Assembly (NCBI RefSeq): GCF_028009165.1 | Contig: NC_079241.1 | Coordinates: 3,286,001-3,350,000, forward strand | Reading direction: 5' to 3' | Length of the DNA stretch: 64,000 bases | Origin: Akanthomyces muscarius | Taxonomy: Eukaryota; Ascomycota; Sordariomycetes; Hypocreales; Cordycipitaceae | Shown: piece after piece, positions 1 to 9,886 of the stretch | How positions within the stretch are numbered: position 1 is the stretch's first letter | How the letters are laid out: the number at the start of each line of letters is the position of its first letter | Notes under the pieces: generated by a model | Told to the model about the DNA's origin: nothing | Database searches by the model: none | What the model saw: the letters and a program-made list of their open reading frames with translations, nothing else | Made by a program: the position numbers and the translations under genes

Positions 1-202
1 TGGGCAAGAAACGAAAGAGAGAAACATTTCATCCGCCCCCTGTTTCTTCAGCAGCAGCCCCGGTCCCGTAGGCCCGTCTCAGACCGTCCTTCATGCCGGC
101 CCGCGCTGGCTGGAGCATTTCGTCTGATAGGCCCTGCGCTGCTCACGACATGCCGCGGGCCGGTTTAGCCTGCGCAGGTTTGGGCCGCTTGAATGGCTGG
201 CA

Positions 203-251
<49 letters not shown>

Positions 252-1330
252 CACGGTAGCCAAGAGATTGATTCCACCCATCGAAATATGTGCTCAGCGG
301 ATGGTTTCCCCCTTGTCCCTCGTGTGCGGAAATCTGCTTTCTCTCTCTTTGGGGGTATCAAACAAGAAACAAGTGGTGCCGCGCGCGCGTTTCTCCGTGT
401 CATTATTCCCCCACCATCTCACCATCTTTATCAACCGCCTTGTGCAACTCACCCGTCCTCGTCTCTCCTCTTACCACTGCCTCTTCGACTAAGCTTCCTA
501 CTCGCTGCAGCAGCCAACCGTTGGACTCGACTTGTTTAAATCTCACACAGCATCCGCTTCTTTGTTCAAAAGAAGCTAGACTTGTCTTCCTGATTCATCA
601 CTTCCAACCAAGACTCACTTCTCTCTCACCTTGTTCCTCCCAGCTTCTTGGTTTGAGGATCATTCCTTCACTCTTCGACTCGACACAAGCATTTCAGCAA
701 ACAAGAAAGAAATACCGTCATGATACCCTGACGCATTCCCTCGACCTATTTGTCTCTGTTGTGGCGCTCTCTTCATCCTCCTTTGCTCCTCGCTCTACAT
801 TGCTACCTGCTCCAAGAGTCGTGCAACCACAGGCTGGAACTGTGTGATTCACGTTTGATTCGCCTTTTTTTCCTTTGCCTTTTCATTCTCACATTCACTA
901 CTCGACGAGTACATGCCATTCACTGCACGCCGTTGCACAACCACAAAAAAGACAGCAACCTCGCCAAAGCTAGCCAAACCGTCAAACAAAGCACTGCCGA
1001 GCTGGCCAGCTGCCAGGCTACACCCGCCAGCTGTCAACCGTCAGCTCTCTTTCAGCGACAAGAAAATAATAAAAACGACAATAGCAACAAAAGAATTTTC
1101 TCTTCTTTCACGTCTTGACGTCACTAGAAGTCGCTCTTCGATTCCCCTCGACTGAACTCTACCTATATACCTGGCTGATCTACCCCGAGCTCTCCCACTT
1201 CTGGCAAATCTCATCACTTATATTTTACCACTACTTTTTTTACCGCTTCAACACTTCTCCCGGCGAGAACCGAACGCAAATCTAATCGAATATTTCTTCT
1301 TCTTTTTATATATCAACACACGATACCAAA
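1..1330. other. Upstream region and long leader of the first gene
   Basis: No supported gene lies here. Open frames in this stretch are low-complexity and do not resemble a known protein. From about 400 to 1330 the plus strand is rich in C and T, with many short CT/TTC runs and no long purine runs, which is typical of fungal promoters and 5' leaders. The leader ends in an A-rich context (CCAAA) directly before the ATG at 1331. The tetranucleotide repeat at 205-251 is listed separately. Confidence 0.6.
205..251. repeat. (CAGG)n microsatellite
   Basis: About 11 to 12 perfect tandem copies of CAGG run without interruption. The repeat lies about 1.1 kb upstream of the first gene, outside any supported coding region. 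Because the unit is four bases, changes in copy number would shift any frame across it, which also argues against coding. Confidence 0.95.
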
Positions 1331-3055
1331 ATGAGATTTCCATCAACAAAACCCTCGGCTCTGCTCGCAGCCGCCGCCCTCACCACCCTCACAACCGCCC
1401 ATTCCTGGGTCGAAGAAGTGTACCGCATCGCTCCCAACGGCACACTCGTCGGTGACGCTGGCTACCCGCGTGGCTGGGTCGCCCGCACTTCAACAGACCC
1501 TCTCTGGAAGGACGCCATCCCGCAGTGGCTGCTGCCGCTCTCCGGCCAGAGCGCCTACAGCGGCGAGGAGAAGCTCAACAAGTACGACTTTGTGGCGGAC
1601 CCCAAGTTTGCCATGCTGCAGGCCGCCCCCGGCGACCACATCTCCCTCATCCACCTCGAAAACGGCCACACCACGCTGCCGCAGAACCAGCCCAAGAAGC
1701 CGCACAACCGCGGCACCATCTTCCTCTACGGCACCGACCAGCCCAAGCCCCAGGAGCGCCTCTTTGACGTGCACCTTGTCTGGAACCGCGACGGCACCGG
1801 CGGCGACAAGCGCGGCCGCCTGCTCGCCACCCGCAACTACGACGACGGCCAGTGCTACCAGCCCAACCCCGGCGAGATCAGCACCCAGCGCGCCAAGGAG
1901 CTCGCCGCCGAAGGCGCCGTCCACGACCGCGAGCTGCGCTGCCAGTCCGACATTCAGCTGCCCGCCGACCTCAAGCCCGGCTCCACCTACACCATCTACT
2001 GGTACTGGGACTGGCCCGACCTCAACGCCGGCAAGATCAACATGGACGCCACAAAGGACGGCAAGTACCCCTGGGCCGGCACGTTTATGCGCGGCGAAAA
2101 GGACCCCAACGGCTTTGACATGGCCGCCATTGCGAAGAACGAGAGCTACGCCAGTACCGTCGACATCAAGATTGTCGACGCCGCCAAGCTGCCCGGCGGT
2201 GCCGTCGCCAAGGCTGTTGTTGGCGGCGCCGTCGACGTCGCGGCCGTGTGGAACTCGCAGCAGAACATCTACACAAAGGCCATCAAGGCGCAGATGACTG
2301 GCAACTTCCAGGTCGACATTGACGCCAACCAGCCCGCCGGCGGCAGTGGTGGCAGCAATGCCCCCAGCGCCACGTCCACGGCGCCTGCTTCTGCCCCTCC
2401 GTCTTCTGGCGCGGGGGCTCGCCCTTCTGTTCCTCCATCTTCCGACCCGTCAGCTCCCCCGGACTCAACCCCGACAACCCCCCCCGGCGACGCCACGGTG
2501 ACCGTCACAGTGACTGTGCCGCCCAGCACCATCATCCAGACCGTCTACTCTCCCAAGTCGACCGCCGACGGCGTTGCGCCGTCGCAGCCTGCGATGCCAC
2601 CGGCGGAAAGCAACAGCATGTCCCAGCCCTCGCAACCTCCACCATCGGCCTCCAACAGCAACAGCATGTCCCAGCCGTCGCAACCTCCTCCGCCTGCCTC
2701 CAACAGCAACAGCATGTCCCAGCCGTCGCAACCTCCACCATCGGTCTCCAACAGCAACAGCATGCCCCAGCCCTCGCAGCCTCCACCATCGGCCTCCGAC
2801 AACAACAGCATGCCCCAGCCCTCGCAGCCGCCCGTGTATTACACCGGCATGGCGGCCCGCGGATCCGCCTCTTCGGCGCCGACAACGTGGATAACGCACA
2901 ACGTCTGGAAGACCGTCACGTCGGCCGTGACGGTGACGCTTTACGACGGAACCGTCAGCGCGCCGGCGAGCGGCAGCACAGGCAGCGCGACTGCTCCGCC
3001 CACGTACGCGCGGCGCGGTCGGGCCTGGCGACACAACTGGCAGTTTGGGCAGTGA
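1331..3055 (+). CDS. Secreted LPMO-like protein (probably DUF7492 family) with Ser/Pro/Gln repeat tail
   Basis: Single-exon gene for 574 residues. Residues 1-23 form a signal peptide that ends in TTA; cleavage there would leave His24 as the first mature residue (HSWVEEV). An exposed N-terminal histidine is the hallmark of copper lytic polysaccharide monooxygenases, where it forms a histidine brace with a second internal histidine; His113 in ENGHTT is a candidate partner. The globular part spans about residues 24-330 and contains an aromatic stretch, YWYWDWPD, near 223. I believe the domain is the fungal family DUF7492, recalled rather than searched. Residues 330-510 are low-complexity Ser/Pro/Gly, including five near-identical 16-residue units. 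The C-terminus is not a GPI signal. Enzyme activity is inference; a structural copper-binding protein is equally possible. Confidence 0.8.
   Translation: MRFPSTKPSALLAAAALTTLTTAHSWVEEVYRIAPNGTLVGDAGYPRGWVARTSTDPLWKDAIPQWLLPLSGQSAYSGEEKLNKYDFVADPKFAMLQAAPGDHISLIHLENGHTTLPQNQPKKPHNRGTIFLYGTDQPKPQERLFDVHLVWNRDGTGGDKRGRLLATRNYDDGQCYQPNPGEISTQRAKELAAEGAVHDRELRCQSDIQLPADLKPGSTYTIYWYWDWPDLNAGKINMDATKDGKYPWAGTFMRGEKDPNGFDMAAIAKNESYASTVDIKIVDAAKLPGGAVAKAVVGGAVDVAAVWNSQQNIYTKAIKAQMTGNFQVDIDANQPAGGSGGSNAPSATSTAPASAPPSSGAGARPSVPPSSDPSAPPDSTPTTPPGDATVTVTVTVPPSTIIQTVYSPKSTADGVAPSQPAMPPAESNSMSQPSQPPPSASNSNSMSQPSQPPPPASNSNSMSQPSQPPPSVSNSNSMPQPSQPPPSASDNNSMPQPSQPPVYYTGMAARGSASSAPTTWITHNVWKTVTSAVTVTLYDGTVSAPASGSTGSATAPPTYARRGRAWRHNWQFGQ
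2611..2838 (+). repeat. In-frame 48-base tandem repeat (16-residue Ser/Pro/Gln unit)
   Basis: Roughly five copies of a 48-base unit encode a 16-residue motif with core SMSQPSQPPP followed by a spacer such as SASNSN; the last copy is partial. Copies differ by a few substitutions only, for example MSQ to MPQ in the last two. The unit is a multiple of three, so copy-number change would lengthen or shorten the tail without breaking the frame. It lies in the linker after the globular domain of the secreted protein. Confidence 0.9.
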
Positions 3056-3514
3056 AAGCCCGAGCAGAAAGAGCCCTGACAAACGACAGGACTGCATACA
3101 AGGGATGGCAGTTTGACGAGAAGAAACCAGGAGGAAGCAAGCGACCGACATTCGTTTCGTTTTTTCATGCGCGTTTTGGTTTGATGCGCGTTGAGCCAGA
3201 CCAGTTGGCTATGAAATCTTTCCTTTGTGTTGTATTGAGTGTGTGTATATTCAGACACGTACATATGTCTTTTGTTTCTCCAGGCCATATATTTCCTGAC
3301 CTTTTTGCCTTTTCTCTTATCGATTCCCCCGCATCTATATAGTTTTAGAAACTGTGCTGTTTATGACAGCGGTAGAATCAAATTGGATGTTTTCCTCTTA
3401 ACCTTTTCTCCCCCTTTTTATGCAAGCTGACTTGTTTCGCGTAGTCTGTCGTTGGAACCACGTTGACATGTATAATCCGTTCGTCTTTGGGTGCTTCATT
3501 GACCGACCCTTTGT
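3056..3514. other. Convergent 3' region between secreted protein and cyclophilin genes
   Basis: The stop codons of the two genes face each other. The stretch is T-rich on the plus strand, with several TTT runs, and probably holds both 3' untranslated regions. No gene is seen. Confidence 0.6.
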
Positions 3515-4381
3515 TTACATCTCGCCGCACTGCGCAATGACGACATCCATGTTCGGCACGTCCTTGCCCTTGTAGCCCGTCTTGGTGGCCTCCATCTTGC
3601 GCACCACGTCCATGCCGTCTGCGACCTTGCCAAAGACGACGTGCTTGCCGTCGAGAAAGGGTGTCTGCGCGGTGGTGATGAAGAACTGGCTGCCGTTGGT
3701 GTTGGGGCCGGCGTTCTGTTGCGAGCTGTGGTTAGCAAAAACGACTTCACAAGACGGCAGAAGATCTTGTCAATGGCAGGGCTGGACAGGGGAAAAAGAA
3801 AGAAAGAAAAAGCATACAGCCATGGAGAGCAGACCGGGCTGGTCGTGCTTGAGGGTAAAGTTTTCGTCCTCAAACGACTTGTACCCCCAGATGCACGTCG
3901 ACCCGCTGCCGTCGCCGTTGAGAAAGTCGCCGCCCTGGCACATGAAGTTGGAAATCTACCATCACACACGACCACGATTGAGTCAGCTTGGGGTCCAGTC
4001 CTGCCTGGTAGGCCGTCAGGAAGAGCAACGTACAATGCGGTGAAACTTGGAGCCCTTGTAGCCCTGGGGACGACCGACCGAGTCCTTGCTCTCGCCCGTG
4101 CAGAACTGGCGAAAGTTTTCCGCCGTCTTGGGGACGACGTCCTTGAACAGCTCAAACGTGACTCTTCCCAGGGGTTCTCCTACAAACACACACACACACA
4201 CACACATTGTCAACACCCCATCAAACTCTGAATACGGATCAAGGCACATGTGAGCTCACCTCCGAGAGTAATGTCAAAAAACACCCTAGCCACCGATCAG
4301 CATGAAGTCCCTTTACTTTTTTGGGAGGTCGTATCAAACATACAGGGGGTTACCCGACTCTGGCAATTGCGTCGGTGCCAT
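3515..4381 (-). CDS. cyp3: Peptidyl-prolyl cis-trans isomerase H-type cyclophilin
   Basis: Five exons: 4344-4381, 4260-4285, 4034-4179, 3818-3955 and 3515-3715, totalling 549 bases and 182 residues, close to human PPIH (177). The start [18 protein letters not shown] was reached by joining a 38-base first exon (donor GTATGT) to a 26-base second exon. The cyclophilin fold is complete: FHR (Arg69), [15 protein letters not shown] and LDGKHVVFG, ending in the PPIH-like CGEM. Proteins of this class accelerate prolyl isomerisation and belong to the U4/U6-U5 tri-snRNP. The residue matching Trp121 of cyclophilin A, which contacts cyclosporin, is Phe136 here. Intron 2 contains an (AC)n microsatellite. 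The family assignment is firm; the spliceosomal role is inferred from the PPIH-like ends. Confidence 0.93.
4183..4206. repeat. (AC)n microsatellite inside cyclophilin intron 2
   Basis: About nine to ten AC dinucleotides lie immediately upstream (minus-strand sense, as TG/GT) of the acceptor of the second intron of the cyclophilin gene. On the transcript they read as a run of GU next to the 3' splice site. Confidence 0.85.
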
Positions 4382-5435
4382 GGCTCTTTCCACTCTCTGC
4401 TTGCGGAATTTACCGTCAGGAAAAAGAAAACAATGCAGGATAAATAACAAAAAGATCCGTTCTTCCTCGTCTGAAGACTGCTTTGGAACTTTGCCCCCCC
4501 CCACTTGGGCGAAAACTAGGCAGCGAGCAGAATTGACACCTGGCAGTCTAACTGAAGAGATCTCGCGAAACCCGATATCTGACGTGAGGATTAGAGGGGC
4601 GTGTGTGTATCAACGACGATGTCTCCGGAAAAAAAAACGATGTTGGGGGTTGGAGAAGAAGGGAAAAGCGTCTTGGCTTTCTGGGGGAGGCTGTCGCGAT
4701 CAAAAGCGGGGCGTGCCTTTGCCTCTCTCTCTCGCACTGGCTCACCCTCGAACAGAGTTTACAGATTGTTCCGGAAATGTATAGAATCTCTTTTTTTTTT
4801 TTTTTTTGGCTCACGATATTACAAATAATTTGCCTGCATAATTTCATTATCCGTGACCGGAGCTTGTTGCAAAAAGAGGAGCATCAAAGCGTCACTCTTT
4901 TTTCGCTGGCACAACGCCCGCATTCAGACGGGCGCTTTTGGGCCCAATCTCCCGGCATCCAACTACCGGCTTTTCGCATGGAAACGAGCAGTACACTAAA
5001 TGATAATAAAAACTACGCAAATAACGAAAAGCTGTAAAACTCAAGAGAGGGCGGCATTTGGTACCACACACGCGACGCCAGGAATGAAACCTCCCATCTG
5101 CCTCCATTGTTACGCAGAGTTTGGCACTCTGCTGATCCCATTCCACGGCGTTTCCCGGCACAAGGGCGCAGCCGCATGCCATTGGCCTTTTATACGCTGC
5201 TGCCACACGTTCCCGACTGCAGTTCCGACAGAGCCAAAGTTTAATATTCCGATTTGCTTGCTTTAGCTGTGATTGATTGCACAGGTGTTCTCGCTCTGGG
5301 CAGACAGCCTCTTTGCGTGTGATTACAAGTCGTGATGCGACTTTATATGAAAAGTTGTCATTCTAGTCTTGGAAATATAAAACATGAAGAAATTGTACAA
5401 GTAAGAAGAAAAAGTATAACGGCGAAAGCACGTCT
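4382..5435. other. Intergenic region between cyclophilin and chitinase genes
   Basis: No supported gene. It holds the promoter of the cyclophilin gene on the minus strand and the 3' untranslated region of the chitinase at its right end. A run of 17 T lies at 4791-4807. Short open frames here show no recognisable domain. Confidence 0.55.
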
Positions 5436-8400
5436 TTAGTACAGGCCCCAGTCCACCTTTTGGTTCTTGATGTTGCCCTTGCAGTTCATCGTCCCCTTGG
5501 AGCCGACCCTCCCATCACCGCCAGACTTTGTAATCGAGTCCTTGACCAGATCAATCACGTCCTGGGCACCAACTTTAAAGTCTACATTCCCGTGGATGCC
5601 CTTGCCCGTGACGCCAAACTTGCACGACTTGTGCGAGCAAATCTCGTTCTGCTTCTCCAGCGGGCCGACGTGCGGCCACCGCGTCGGCAGCTCGCGGTCC
5701 TCGAGCATGCGCACCATCTCCTTGCAGTCGCTCACCAGCGTCGAGTCGCCGCAGTAGTCGTACCCGGCGTTGGCGTTGCACGGGTAGTCCTTGGCCGTGT
5801 CGCTGCTCGCGCCCCAGGCGATGCGCGCCCGGTCCGCGCTGCACACCGGCATCCGGATGAAGCCGGGTGTCGTCACGTCGTCCTCCATCAGGCTCTTGAG
5901 CGTGTCCGGGTTGTCGGGGTTGGCCGCCTTGCCGCCGTTCTCGCCGCCATTGTCCAGGTACGTCCTGACGGATCTGCGAAACGTGGTTAGTATCGAGTCT
6001 ATAGTGTCTTGACATGTTTGACCTACCCAATGATGAGGTCTTCCACGGAAACCTTGGAAAAGTAATCGCTGCCGAGCTCATCCACGCCGCTCGGCGTCTT
6101 GAACTGGTCGTCGTCGCACTCAACGCAAGGGCTCGGGACGTTGTCGCAGCCGTGCTTGGCACACTCCTGGTAGCCATCATCCGGGCTGGCCAGACGGTAC
6201 CATGTGTCCGTCTTCTCGTAACAGGCGCCCTTGAGCTTAATGTCCTCATCCTTGCCCTCTGCGCAGCTCAGGCCAGTGTCGATGATAAATGGCCGGTGGC
6301 CCGACGCGTGCCAGATGGCTGGGATGGCGTAGGCATAGAACGTCTTGGACAGATTGTCCTCGAGCGTGTTGTTGGCATCCTTGCTGCTCGCCTGGTCGTA
6401 AGAGCCCTTGCCGTAGTCCTTGCCGCCGGCAAACTGGCCGTCGGCGAGAAGGTCGCTCAGAGTGTCCAGCGACGAGTCGGATCCGTCAAACAAGTCGCGG
6501 AGGCCCTCGGTGGCAATGTCATTCCAACCAGCCATGGCTAGGCCCATGGTGTTTTTGAAGTGGGCTTCGGCCTTTGGGTCCCAGTCAGATGTCGAGCCCT
6601 CGATGAAGCCACTGCCGATTGTGATGGCGGTGGTCAGGACAGTGCTGCTGACCGACTTGATCTTGTCCTTGATGGCGTTGGCACCGGCGTCCTCGGCCTT
6701 GGCCACAAAATACGGAAGCTTACCAACAACCTTGCCGACAAAAGGACCAGCCACCATGCCGGTACCCATGGACACAAGGTCTAGGAGAATAGTAAGCCAT
6801 TCCTTGTCATCCTCCGGGGGGGTAGGAGCAAAAGTCTCTTGGAAGTCGTCCAGCGAGGGATCAATCTTTTCCGCAGCCGCATTTCCAAGTGCATCAGCGT
6901 ACGAGGCGTACATTTCGTTGATCTGAACAAACGAGTTCCAGATCAGCGCAGCAGCTGGGCCGGTTCTCTCGCCAGTAAAGTCGCCGCAAGTAAGGCCACT
7001 GCGGCAGTTACTGGAAGGCGAAATGTCACCACAGTCGATAGGTAGGGTGTGGTTGAAGTTGTTGGCAAAGAATTCAGAGAACAGAGCCGTGCCGGTGTGG
7101 ACGCCCGAGGTCTTGGCACGGTACCTCTTCCAGTCCGATACCATGTCCTTCCAAGCGTTGGCGGCATCCAGGTTCTTCCAGCGCTCGTCAGAAGTATAGT
7201 GGAGGGTGTCGGTGGCACCGTCGGCGGTGCAGTCTAACTTGGTCCAGTTGCCAGTGCGCTTGCCGACATCCTCGTAAGGGTCCTTGCGAGACTTGAGCGA
7301 GACAGTAAAATCAGACCAGTCGGGGAAGCCCTTGGGCGGGTCCTCAAAGTCTTCAAGATCTGTGGCCCAGTTCGACGAGCCGCCCATGCCCCAGTTCTTG
7401 TAGATCTTCTCTCGACGACCTCGGACGTCGGCATCCATGTAAGCCACCCACTGGTTCTTGTCATACACTAGAACATTACTGTTGCTGCCGGCGTCCATGT
7501 AGCTCTTGACAACGCGGTTCTTGTCCTTGGCAATCGCCTTGATCTCAGCGTTGGAGATGTAACCGGCCGTGTCCGTGCATTTACCCTTGTTGGCATTTGA
7601 CTGTAGACGAGAACCGGTGAAAGTGCAGTCGGGTCCGTAGCAAGAACCGTCACTCATGGCAAAAGATCTTCCGTAGCTGGTAACACCAACAACAACCTTT
7701 CCAGAGTCAACGCCAGCCTTGGTAACCATGGACAGGGAATTTTGCGTCTCCGTCAGGTTGACATGGCTGCGAAGGCAGTTGCCTCCGGGGCAGCCAATCT
7801 GCGCATTCTTGTTGTCAACATCCCACTGGCCATGAAGATCATACGTCATAAAGACAATATAGTCGACAACCTTGCTAATGTCCTTGATGGGGAATCCTTT
7901 GAGGTACCAGTAGGATGCAGGAGCAGCAATAGACAGACTCTTTCCGTTGAGCTTGGACTTGAGAAGCTTGAGGAATTCCAGATAGTTCTTGCCCTCACTC
8001 TTGTCGCCAGGAGGAACGCCAGGGATGTCAGGGGCCGAAGGATACTCCCAATCAACGTCAACACCATCGAGGTTGTACTTGTGAATATAGTTGGCAATGT
8101 TGGTCGCCAGAGTTTCCCTGTTGGCATCGTTTGTTCCCTCGCGGAAGATGGTATACGTGTCAGGTCCAGTCGAAAAGTCCCAGCCTCCAAAAGATAGGAT
8201 TCTCTTCGGGCCTTTGATCAGTCTAAAGTTGCTGAACTCGTAGTTGGTGGCGTAGTCATCGATGATGGGCTTAAAGTCCTTACTGAGGGTGCCAAAGCCA
8301 AAGTGTAAGTGTGTGTACTTGGAGGGGTCAATCTGGAAGGCGTCCTGGTACTGGCACTTGCGCTTGAATGCGTAACCCTCAAAGTACGCAATGCTGCGGA

Positions 8401-9886
8401 ACTCGCCGGGGCTGCCCTTGACGATCTTGGTGCCGCAGTTGGAAATACAGCCATTTGTGTCCTTCTTGGCCGTGCCAGGCGCGCCGTTGCCTGTGTCAGT
8501 GCAAAACTCGTCCGTGGTACCGCACTGACCCCAGACGTCACAGCACGCATTGAGAGGGCAAGGGTTCAGATCAGCCAGCTTATCCATGTCCTTGGGTTTC
8601 TTGGTGCCGGGCTTTTGCGGGCCACAGACGGCGTTGCCCGCAGATGCAGGCATGGGCGGTGTGCCCTTGCTGATGCAAATGACGGAGCCAGCCCAGAGAC
8701 GGCCACCGTCACAGCCGTTCCAGCCCCAGGTCTTCTTCTCATTGAAACCTTCAATGTCCTTCTTCGTGAGACCATTGGCAGCAGCAATGGAGGCGCAGTC
8801 CAGACCCTTGTGGACGGTCGCGGTCGCGCAGGATCCGTCCTTGTTGGGCTTGGGCTTGTAGTCGGGAAGGGTGCCGGCAGAGCAGCACACGTGCTGGCCA
8901 GGCATCAAGTCGTTACAAAAGGTCTTGCCTGGGTTGTACTTGGTGAAGTCGGCACCGGAAATGCCACACATCTTGGCAAGCTCAGGGCAGCCGGTCCCCA
9001 GCTGGACCTGGACGGTCCTGCATTCACCGCGCCTGGAAAAATGGAGAGAGGTTGAGTTGGTAGAGTTGCTGGACTGAATGGAAGCCATAAGGGGAGCAGC
9101 AAAGTAGGCTTTACCCTTGACCTTGTTAGAGGTACCAAACTTGACGCAGTCACCGCTGTACCAGGAAGACATGGCATCTTGGATGACATCAAAGGTGCCG
9201 TTCGTCGTAGCGATGAAGCCAAAAATGTGATTAGAGTCGTAATCAGATCCACACATCTGCACGCCAAGTGTTCCTTGGCTGCTGTTGGCGTGTCTGATGT
9301 TGTCCTCGAGGTGCTGGAGAGCAGTTGCACTAACGGCTCCGCCATTCAGGCTCGGGCCAATATACATGCCAGCCGCGGCGCCACCAAAACTGCCGTAGAT
9401 CATGTTTGTTCCATTATAGAACTGTTCCTGGCGGATGTACTGTCCAAGGAAACCAGTCAGGGAAGCCACGGCCGCTTCGGGGGCGATGCCACCGTCTTCG
9501 TCGCCGCGGCCCACCTGAAACTCAGCGTCAACTTCGTCCCCAGGACGTGAAGCAAGGAGCTGAGCGGTGGACACCTTGTTCCAGTTCTCGCTGGAAGTAG
9601 TGCAGGCAAAGATGCGGTGGTTTTGGGTGTCGTTGTCGACACGATCGGCCAGGGCAAAGTCAAAGAGCATGGGGCTCTGGCATTGATCGAGCTGGTCCAT
9701 GTTGCGGAAGGCATCCCACTCGAGGCTGTTGGTGCCCGAGTCGGCGCAGCTTCTGGGACAGCTTTCAGTGCCGCGGTAGCCAATAGGGGCAGAAAGTCGG
9801 TTGGGCGAGGACGCTGCGGCAAAAGCATCTGCCGACAGCAAAACGCTCGTGGCACCCAGTGCTGCGTTGAGCCACGACGGCGCCAT
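5436..9886 (-). CDS. Large secreted chitinase: two LysM, CBM18, GH18 (subgroup C type)
   Basis: Two exons, 6027-9886 and 5436-5973, give 1465 residues. I chose the ATG at 9886 (MAPSWLNAAL) because it starts a normal signal peptide ending near AFA; the frame stays open 21 codons upstream. Domains in order: N-terminal region 26-285; LysM 288-341; LysM 353-406; cysteine-rich chitin-binding CBM18 about 419-478; GH18 about 496-845 with the catalytic signature DGVDVDWEYP (Glu614 as acid). GH18 enzymes hydrolyse chitin. The layout is that of fungal subgroup C chitinases, which resemble the alpha/beta subunit of yeast killer toxins. The last 600 residues carry no domain I can name: they include a Gly/Val-rich hydrophobic segment and a cysteine-rich end. 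A role in attacking other fungi or remodelling its own wall is inference. Confidence 0.93.

Noticed and set aside
201..251. CAGG repeat as a CRISPR or coding repeat
   Set aside because: Four-base uninterrupted units without spacers; not a multiple of three and not in a gene.
290..847. 185-codon open frame upstream of the first gene
   Set aside because: Made of Ser/Thr/Leu/Pro from a C/T-rich leader; ends before the real start and has no domain.
1452..2297. 281-codon open frame overlapping the first gene in another frame
   Set aside because: Pro/Ser/Thr/Arg-rich translation typical of a shifted frame of a GC-rich gene.
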